Source: an uncultured Clostridium sp. (lineage in GTDB: Bacteria; Bacillota; Clostridia; Peptostreptococcales; Peptostreptococcaceae). From it: DNA of 9,414 nucleotides. Below, one piece after another: positions 5,210 to 9,414 of this stretch (position 1 is its first letter; each line of letters opens with the position of its first letter). The translations under genes were made by a program, and so were the position numbers. The DNA is taken from the NCBI GenBank assembly GCA_900557165.1, contig USRS01000091.1:1-9414 (forward strand), given 5' to 3'. The notes below the pieces were generated by a model, which did no database searches, was not told the DNA's origin, and worked only from the letters and a program-made list of their open reading frames with translations.

Positions 5210-6043
5210 ATGAATAATATGATTAAAAAATTAATTTTACTTATTCTTATATTTATAATTGTATTAATAGGTATAAATATTTATACTAGTTTAATAAATA
5301 CACACAGCAAAGAATATGAATCAGATATAATAAGTAAAAGTAATGCAAAAACTTTAGAAATATATAATCATAGAATTACTAATCTTTCTGAAAGAAGCGG
5401 AAATGATGTGACAGCTATAGTAAAAATGAAAAATACATCAAATTTAAATATAGGTCAAATAGTAGTATACTATGACGAGTTAGATAGAAATAATAAAGTT
5501 GTTTCAGACTCTAAAATGGATATGGATATTACATTAAGTCCTAAAGAAGTTATGCAAGTTCAGTTTACACCTAAAGATTATACAGATACTATAGAGATTA
5601 CAGGATATACATATATAGTAGAAGACTGTTATGTTCAAGTATCTTTAAAAGACAATGAGGTAAAAATACTAGAAAATAAAGAGTATTTAGAAAATAGTAA
5701 AAATTATGAAGTAATGTCTATAAATAAAATAAGTAAAAATAGAATAGCTAAAAATGAACTAATTTTTGTTGCTGAAATAAAAAATATATCACAGAAAAAT
5801 TTGGGTAATATTGTATTGAAAGTTGCAGAAATTAATAAAAATAAAGAAATAGTTAAAATAGATCATATAATTTACAATTCAATATTAAAACCTGAAGAGG
5901 AAGGCGAAATAGTAACTTCCTTATATAATTCAAATTATGATGTTAAAATTTTAGGATATACTTATGATGACATGGAAAATAAAAGTAATATAGACATTGA
6001 TTTAATAACACATAAGGTAAATATTATTGATAATAAACAGTAA
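5210..6043 (+). CDS. Membrane-anchored extracytoplasmic protein with two tandem FxLYD-like repeats
   Basis: This 277-residue protein has an N-terminal hydrophobic helix (about 7-28) preceded by lysines and with no lipobox, so it should be a signal anchor with the rest outside the membrane. The outer part consists of two related beta-rich repeats, about 66-139 and 163-236. Matching landmarks are exactly 97 residues apart: KN at 74-75 and 171-172, G82 and G179, GYTY at 132-135 and 229-232. Between them lie similar hydrophobic strands and the motif L(S/K)P(K/E)E. The pattern of Lys-Asn-Thr/Ser followed by a strand resembles FxLYD-type immunoglobulin-like domains of Firmicutes surface proteins, judged by eye only. 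The gene is the second of a two-gene unit with the HTH-RHH gene and is closed by a terminator. No enzyme motif is seen, so a binding or structural role is more likely than catalysis. Confidence 0.75.
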   Translation: MNNMIKKLILLILIFIIVLIGINIYTSLINTHSKEYESDIISKSNAKTLEIYNHRITNLSERSGNDVTAIVKMKNTSNLNIGQIVVYYDELDRNNKVVSDSKMDMDITLSPKEVMQVQFTPKDYTDTIEITGYTYIVEDCYVQVSLKDNEVKILENKEYLENSKNYEVMSINKISKNRIAKNELIFVAEIKNISQKNLGNIVLKVAEINKNKEIVKIDHIIYNSILKPEEEGEIVTSLYNSNYDVKILGYTYDDMENKSNIDIDLITHKVNIIDNKQ

Positions 6044-6047
6044 TTAT

Positions 6048-6087
6048 AAGGAATATTTCAAAGTTAATTTGGAATATTCCTTTATTT
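6048..6087 (+). terminator. Terminator after the tandem-repeat protein gene
   Basis: AAGGAATATT (6048-6057) pairs perfectly with AATATTCCTT (6073-6082). Two further pairs, one of them G-T, extend it toward the loop. The tail is TTTATTT. It separates this unit from the two-component genes. Confidence 0.8.
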
Positions 6088-6121
6088 ACTTGCAATAAAT
6101 TTTTAAATATAGGAGTGTAGC

Positions 6122-6793
6122 ATGAAAATTTTAATAGTTGAAGATAATAAAAAATTACTACAAACAATAGAAAAAGAATTGAAAAAGCATTTTGAAGTGG
6201 AATGTTGTGAAGATGGAGAAGAAGCTTTTTATCTTATAAAACAAGGAATATATGACTTAGTAGTATTAGATTTAATGCTTCCTAGTATGAATGGTATAGA
6301 AGTTTTAAAAAATATAAGAAAAAATTATATAGATACACCAGTTCTTATTTTAACAGCCAAAGAAAGTTTGGATGAAAAAATGGAGGCCTTTTCTATGGGA
6401 GCAAATGACTATCTAACAAAGCCATTTTATATGGAAGAATTAGTGGCTAGAATTTATGCCATGCTTAGAACTACAGGAAAACTTCAAAGCAGTAATACAC
6501 TGGATTTTTATGATTTACATTTAGACTTAAGCAAAAGAAGAGTGTTTTATAAAAATGAAGAAATAGAATTACAAAATAAACAATTTAACTTACTTGAGTA
6601 TTTCTTATTAAATAAAGGAACTATACTTTTAAAAGAGCAAATTTATGATAGAATTTGGGGAATGGAATCAGATGCAACTATAGAAATTGTGGAAGTATAT
6701 ATTAGTAATTTGAGAAAAATATTAAGTAAATTTGGATATGATAAATGCATAAAAACTAAACGTAAGGTTGGATATATGTTTGATGATAAATAA
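6122..6793 (+). CDS. OmpR-family two-component response regulator
   Basis: This 223-residue cytoplasmic transcription factor is of normal length for the family. The receiver domain (1-117) has the acidic pair Glu7-Asp8, phosphoacceptor Asp50 (LVVLDLMLPSMNG), switch Thr78 (ILTAK) and Lys100 (YLTKPF), all intact. The winged-helix effector domain (about 125-221) shows the OmpR/PhoB pattern, including LQNKQFNLLEYFLLNKG and VEVYISNLRKILSKFG, and ends in a KTKRKVGYMF hairpin. AGGAG (6111-6115) lies 6 bases before the ATG. The gene overlaps the histidine kinase gene downstream, which is its evident partner. No convincing promoter was found in the 34 bp after the preceding terminator. Targets are unknown; neither neighbour unit shows a clear regulator-binding direct repeat. 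Confidence 0.92.
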   Translation: MKILIVEDNKKLLQTIEKELKKHFEVECCEDGEEAFYLIKQGIYDLVVLDLMLPSMNGIEVLKNIRKNYIDTPVLILTAKESLDEKMEAFSMGANDYLTKPFYMEELVARIYAMLRTTGKLQSSNTLDFYDLHLDLSKRRVFYKNEEIELQNKQFNLLEYFLLNKGTILLKEQIYDRIWGMESDATIEIVEVYISNLRKILSKFGYDKCIKTKRKVGYMFDDK

Positions 6794-8012
6794 GAAAGTA
6801 TTTGGTGAGACAAAAAATAAATTAATAAAAATAAATATTTTAGTTGTAAGCAGTTTCTTAATTATATTTTCTCTTTTTACATATTTTTATTTTCAAGAAA
6901 TAACATATAATAGCATAGATGAAACTTTAAAAGAAGAATATGACTATATTGCATTGCAAATAAATAGAACTTCTTATTTAAATCCTATAGTATTAAATGA
7001 TCCAAGAGATTTAGTATATATTTATGATGATGATAGACTTATATATTATACAAAGAGTGACTATTTTGATAAATTTGCTCCAGATGAGCAAGGGGATAAA
7101 ACAAATGCATGTTTCACATATAAAAATGGAAATTATACATTTCGAGAGTTATCCGTAACAATAAATGATATAAAAATTAGAATAATAAGAAATATTGATT
7201 CAGAATTATCTTCCTTAAAACAATTATTTTTTGTTATTTGTATAGGAATTGTGTTTTCCATAATAATAACTTATTTTGTAGCCTTATACTTAACTAGAAA
7301 AGCGCTACTTCCCATAGAAAATGCTTGGAGCTTACAAGCTAAATTTATTCAAGATGCTTCACATGAATTAAGAACACCAATTACCATAGTATCTTCTAAG
7401 CTTCAAAGCTTACTAACTGCACCTAATAACACTATAAGTGATGAAGTTGAAACAATAGCTGATGCCATGAATGAGACGAGAAGATTAAAAAAAATGATTA
7501 AAGACTTATTATCTCTTTCAAAAGAAGATGCTATTATAAAATTAAATATTGAAGAAATAGATATAAATGAATTGGTAGAAGAAATTTATAGAGATTATCT
7601 AGATATAGCAACAATACAAGGTAAAACTCTTATATATGAAAATAACTTAAAAAACAATATTATAAAAAGTGATAAAAATAAATTGAGACAATTATTATTA
7701 ATTTTTATAGACAATGCTTTCAAGTATACTAATAAGAATGATGAAATAAAATTAGCATTAGAAGAAAAAGATAATAAAATTATTTGTAGCATAAAAGATA
7801 GCGGAATAGGAATTAAAGAAAGTGACTTAAATCATATATTTGATAGATTCTTCAGAAGTGATAAAGTGAGAAATGAAGATATTGATGGGTCGGGGATAGG
7901 TTTATCCATAGCAAAAATGATAAGTATAAATCTGAACTGTAAGATAAATGCTTACTCTAGAGAAAATGAAGGTTCTAAATTTGATATAATTATACCTAGA
8001 GATATGAACTAA
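6783..8012 (+). CDS. Membrane sensor histidine kinase
   Basis: This 409-residue kinase pairs with the OmpR regulator encoded just upstream. A first membrane helix (about 17-38) and a second (about 148-170) flank an extracytoplasmic region of about 110 residues with no recognised ligand motif. Only about 23 residues separate the second helix from the H-box, too few for a HAMP domain. The kinase core is complete: H-box ASHELRTPI with phosphoacceptor His194, N-box IDNAFKY with Asn311, G1 DSGIG (339-343), F-box FDRFF and G2 GSGIGLS (369-375). Translation probably starts at ATG 6783, which overlaps the regulator stop by 11 bases and suggests translational coupling; a TTG at 6768 would add five residues but has no ribosome site. 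Upstream AAGG (6764-6767) is weak and far. The stimulus is unknown. Confidence 0.9.
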   Translation: MINKKVFGETKNKLIKINILVVSSFLIIFSLFTYFYFQEITYNSIDETLKEEYDYIALQINRTSYLNPIVLNDPRDLVYIYDDDRLIYYTKSDYFDKFAPDEQGDKTNACFTYKNGNYTFRELSVTINDIKIRIIRNIDSELSSLKQLFFVICIGIVFSIIITYFVALYLTRKALLPIENAWSLQAKFIQDASHELRTPITIVSSKLQSLLTAPNNTISDEVETIADAMNETRRLKKMIKDLLSLSKEDAIIKLNIEEIDINELVEEIYRDYLDIATIQGKTLIYENNLKNNIIKSDKNKLRQLLLIFIDNAFKYTNKNDEIKLALEEKDNKIICSIKDSGIGIKESDLNHIFDRFFRSDKVRNEDIDGSGIGLSIAKMISINLNCKINAYSRENEGSKFDIIIPRDMN

Positions 8013-8015
8013 ATT

Positions 8016-8083
8016 AAGGTTTTAGAAAATGTAATTAGGTATAATTTGATATATAAGAATTTATTTATGATTACATTAACCTT
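8016..8083. other. Long interrupted hairpin between the kinase gene and thioredoxin gene
   Basis: AAGGTT (8016-8021) pairs with AACCTT (8078-8083), and AATGTAAT (8028-8035) with ATTACATT (8070-8077), nested, with a 6-base bulge on the left side and a loop of about 34 A/T-rich bases. There is only a weak tail (TTTGTT), so it is a poor terminator. The right arm overlaps the proposed -35 of the thioredoxin promoter. It could be a weak terminator of the two-component genes, a regulator site, or chance. Confidence 0.35.
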
Positions 8084-8105
8084 TGTTAAAAAAAGTTAAT
8101 ATAAT
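8076..8105 (+). promoter_or_regulatory. Promoter of the thioredoxin-reductase pair
   Basis: A perfect -10, TATAAT (8100-8105), lies 18 bases after a moderate -35, TTAACC (8076-8081). The start of transcription would be near 8112, and the strong AGGAGG (8119-8124) follows directly. Confidence 0.5.
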
Positions 8106-8131
8106 ATAGTGATATATTAGGAGGAGACGAA

Positions 8132-8450
8132 ATGGCGAAAATATTAAATAATTCTCAATTTTACAATAAAGTTAGAACAGATGATAAATTAGTAGTTATA
8201 GATTTTTTTTGCAACATGGTGTGTACCATGTAAAATGTTAATACCTATTTTTCAATCTTTAAGTAAAGAAATGTCTGATAAAGTATATTTTGCAAAAGTA
8301 GATATAGATAGAAGTTTAGAAATTACTCAAGAATATAAAATAGTTTCCATTTCAACTATGATAATATTCAAAAATGGAAAAGAAGTAGAAAGAATAGTTG
8401 GTTTTATACCAAAAGACCAAATAAAATCAAAAATAAAAGCTCATTTATAA
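8132..8450 (+). pseudogene. trxA: Thioredoxin, interrupted by a +1 frameshift in a run of eight T
   Basis: The start ATG (8132) has an ideal ribosome site, AGGAGG 7 bases upstream. The first 26 codons (MAKILNNSQF... to VVIDFF) match a thioredoxin N-terminus but then run out of frame at T8 (8203-8210) and stop at TAA 8231-8233, giving only 33 residues. Removing one T restores a continuous 105-residue protein, the usual thioredoxin length. It carries the active site WCVPCK immediately after the run (8217-8234), then the KVDIDRS segment and a C-terminal GFIPKDQI segment, where the cis-proline site of typical thioredoxins is replaced by STM. The second part alone (from ATG 8235) would lack the active site. 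The rest of the frame is undamaged, suggesting a recent event, a sequencing error or a programmed slip. It should be read as the electron acceptor of the reductase 21 bp downstream. Confidence 0.85.
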
Positions 8451-8471
8451 GAGCGAGATTGTGGTGATAAT

Positions 8472-9359
8472 ATGAGATATGATATAGCGATAGTGGGAAG
8501 TGGCCCAGCAGGACTATCAGCAGCAGTAAATGCAAAGATAAGAAATAAAAAAATAATATTATTTGGAAATGAAAACTTAAGTAACAAGTTACAAAAAGCT
8601 CCAGAAATAAATAATTATTTAGGATTTTATGAAATTAGTGGAGAAGAATTAAAAGATAAATTTAAGAATCATGTAGATAGTTTGGGTATAGAAATAACTA
8701 ATCACAAAATAACTAATATTTATGCCATGGGTGATTATTTTGCTTTAATTAGTGGAGAAAATATGTTTGAAGCAACGACTGTTATATTAGCTACGGGAAT
8801 TCAATATGGTAAGCCAATTAAAGGTGAAGAAGAATATTTAGGTAGAGGTGTTGGATACTGTGCAACCTGTGATGCACCTTTATACAGAGATAAAAGAGTG
8901 GCTATTATAGGATATAACCAAGAAGCTGAAGAAGAAGCGAACTTTTTAAATGAAATAGCTTCAAAAACATATTTTATTCCAATGTATAAGAGAGAAGGAT
9001 TGATGAGAAGTAATCATTTAGATAATAATATAGAAGTTATTAATGAAAGACCAGTAGAGATAAAAGGAGAAATATTAGTGAATCAAGTTTCTTTTAAAAC
9101 AAAGGAAATAGATGTGGATGGCGTATTTGTTATAAAAGATAGTGCTTCACCAAAAACTCTAGTTCCAGGTTTAGAAGTTGAGGGAGCCCATGTAAAAGTT
9201 GATATTAATATGAATACTAATATAAGAGGTTGCTTTGCTTGTGGAGATATAGCTGGAAAACCATATTCTTATATAAAAGCAGCAGGTCAAGGTCAAATAG
9301 CAGCTATTAATGCAGTTTCATATTTAGATCAATTGAAAATAAAAGAAAAAGTTAAATAA
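8472..9359 (+). CDS. Thioredoxin reductase-like flavoprotein, probably ferredoxin-dependent (FFTR type)
   Basis: This 295-residue cytoplasmic flavoenzyme would reduce the thioredoxin encoded just upstream. The FAD-binding GSGPAG (9-14) and the C-terminal FACGDI...AAGQGQIAAINA region are intact, and the redox-active pair CATC (Cys130-Cys133) is present, so it belongs to the low-molecular-weight thioredoxin reductase family. The NADPH site is degenerate: GGGDSAxEEA is replaced by GYNQEAEEEA (147-156) and HRRxxxR by MYKREGLMR (171-179). Loss of both is the described mark of clostridial ferredoxin-linked flavin thioredoxin reductases, which use reduced ferredoxin. The start at ATG 8472 is 21 bp after the thioredoxin stop; its ribosome site is weak (GTGGTG, 8461-8466), consistent with translational coupling. 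Named trxB in many annotations, but the NADPH-linked function is doubtful. Confidence 0.85.
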   Translation: MRYDIAIVGSGPAGLSAAVNAKIRNKKIILFGNENLSNKLQKAPEINNYLGFYEISGEELKDKFKNHVDSLGIEITNHKITNIYAMGDYFALISGENMFEATTVILATGIQYGKPIKGEEEYLGRGVGYCATCDAPLYRDKRVAIIGYNQEAEEEANFLNEIASKTYFIPMYKREGLMRSNHLDNNIEVINERPVEIKGEILVNQVSFKTKEIDVDGVFVIKDSASPKTLVPGLEVEGAHVKVDINMNTNIRGCFACGDIAGKPYSYIKAAGQGQIAAINAVSYLDQLKIKEKVK

Positions 9360-9364
9360 TAATG

Positions 9365-9410
9365 AAGAGTTAATATTTATAATTTAAATTATATATATTA
9401 ACTCTTTTTT
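9365..9410 (+). terminator. Terminator after the thioredoxin reductase gene
   Basis: AAGAGTTAATAT (9365-9376) pairs perfectly with ATATTAACTCTT (9395-9406) around an 18-base A/T-rich loop, followed by six T (9405-9410). It lies 5 bp after the stop codon. Confidence 0.85.
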
Positions 9411-9414
9411 AATA

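Noticed and set aside
6768..6782. TTG start for the histidine kinase
   Set aside because: No Shine-Dalgarno spacing fits; the ATG at 6783 gives a normal short basic N-terminus before the first helix.
7595..7792. 65-residue open frame antisense to the kinase gene
   Set aside because: It overlaps the conserved kinase core, with no ribosome site or family resemblance.
8235..8450. A separate 71-residue gene starting at ATG 8235
   Set aside because: No ribosome binding site precedes it, and it would start just after the WCVPCK active site; it is the second half of the frameshifted thioredoxin.

Overview
The window comes from a very AT-rich, low-GC Gram-positive anaerobe, most probably Clostridium or a close relative. 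The evidence is codon usage dominated by A/T-ending codons, strong AGGAGG-type ribosome binding sites, short intergenic regions with A/T-rich promoters, a CO-dehydrogenase maturation ATPase (CooC), and a thioredoxin reductase of the pyridine-nucleotide-independent kind known from clostridia. The species cannot be named from this sequence alone. No mobile element, CRISPR array, tRNA or rRNA was seen, and no gap between genes exceeds 300 bases.

Layout. (1) Positions 1-875: the last codons of an unidentified upstream gene, then cooC, ending at a hairpin shared with the convergent gene. (2) 865-1302 (minus): a small four-helix membrane protein resembling the YrvL family. (3) 1379-1795 (minus): a Fur-family regulator, called Zur from context. 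(4) 1796-1993: a divergent control region with two back-to-back promoters and two oppositely oriented copies of one Fur/Zur-type palindrome. (5) 1994-4412: znuA-znuC-znuB, a complete zinc ABC importer, closed by a terminator. (6) 4563-6043: a two-gene unit encoding a protein with two apparent DNA-binding modules (N-terminal HTH, C-terminal ribbon-helix-helix) and a membrane-anchored protein with two tandem ~97-residue repeats, closed by a terminator. (7) 6122-8012: an OmpR-type response regulator overlapping its histidine kinase. (8) 8132-9359: a thioredoxin gene interrupted by a one-base frameshift in a run of eight T, followed by a thioredoxin reductase that lacks the usual NADPH-binding motifs, then a terminator.

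How the parts work together. The Zur-like repressor and the ZnuACB importer form a classical zinc-homeostasis module: under zinc sufficiency the repressor should occupy the palindromes between the divergent promoters. CooC is a nickel-insertion ATPase for carbon monoxide dehydrogenase, whose structural gene is not in this window. The thioredoxin/reductase pair fits the clostridial ferredoxin-linked system, in which electrons come from ferredoxin instead of NADPH. The HTH-RHH/tandem-repeat pair is the least understood part, and I assign it no function.

Most worth a second look are the T8 frameshift exactly before the WCVPC active site of thioredoxin, the degenerate NADPH motifs in its reductase, the paired Zur-type boxes, and the HTH-RHH protein with its partner. 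All family calls come from reading motifs by eye; no database search was run.
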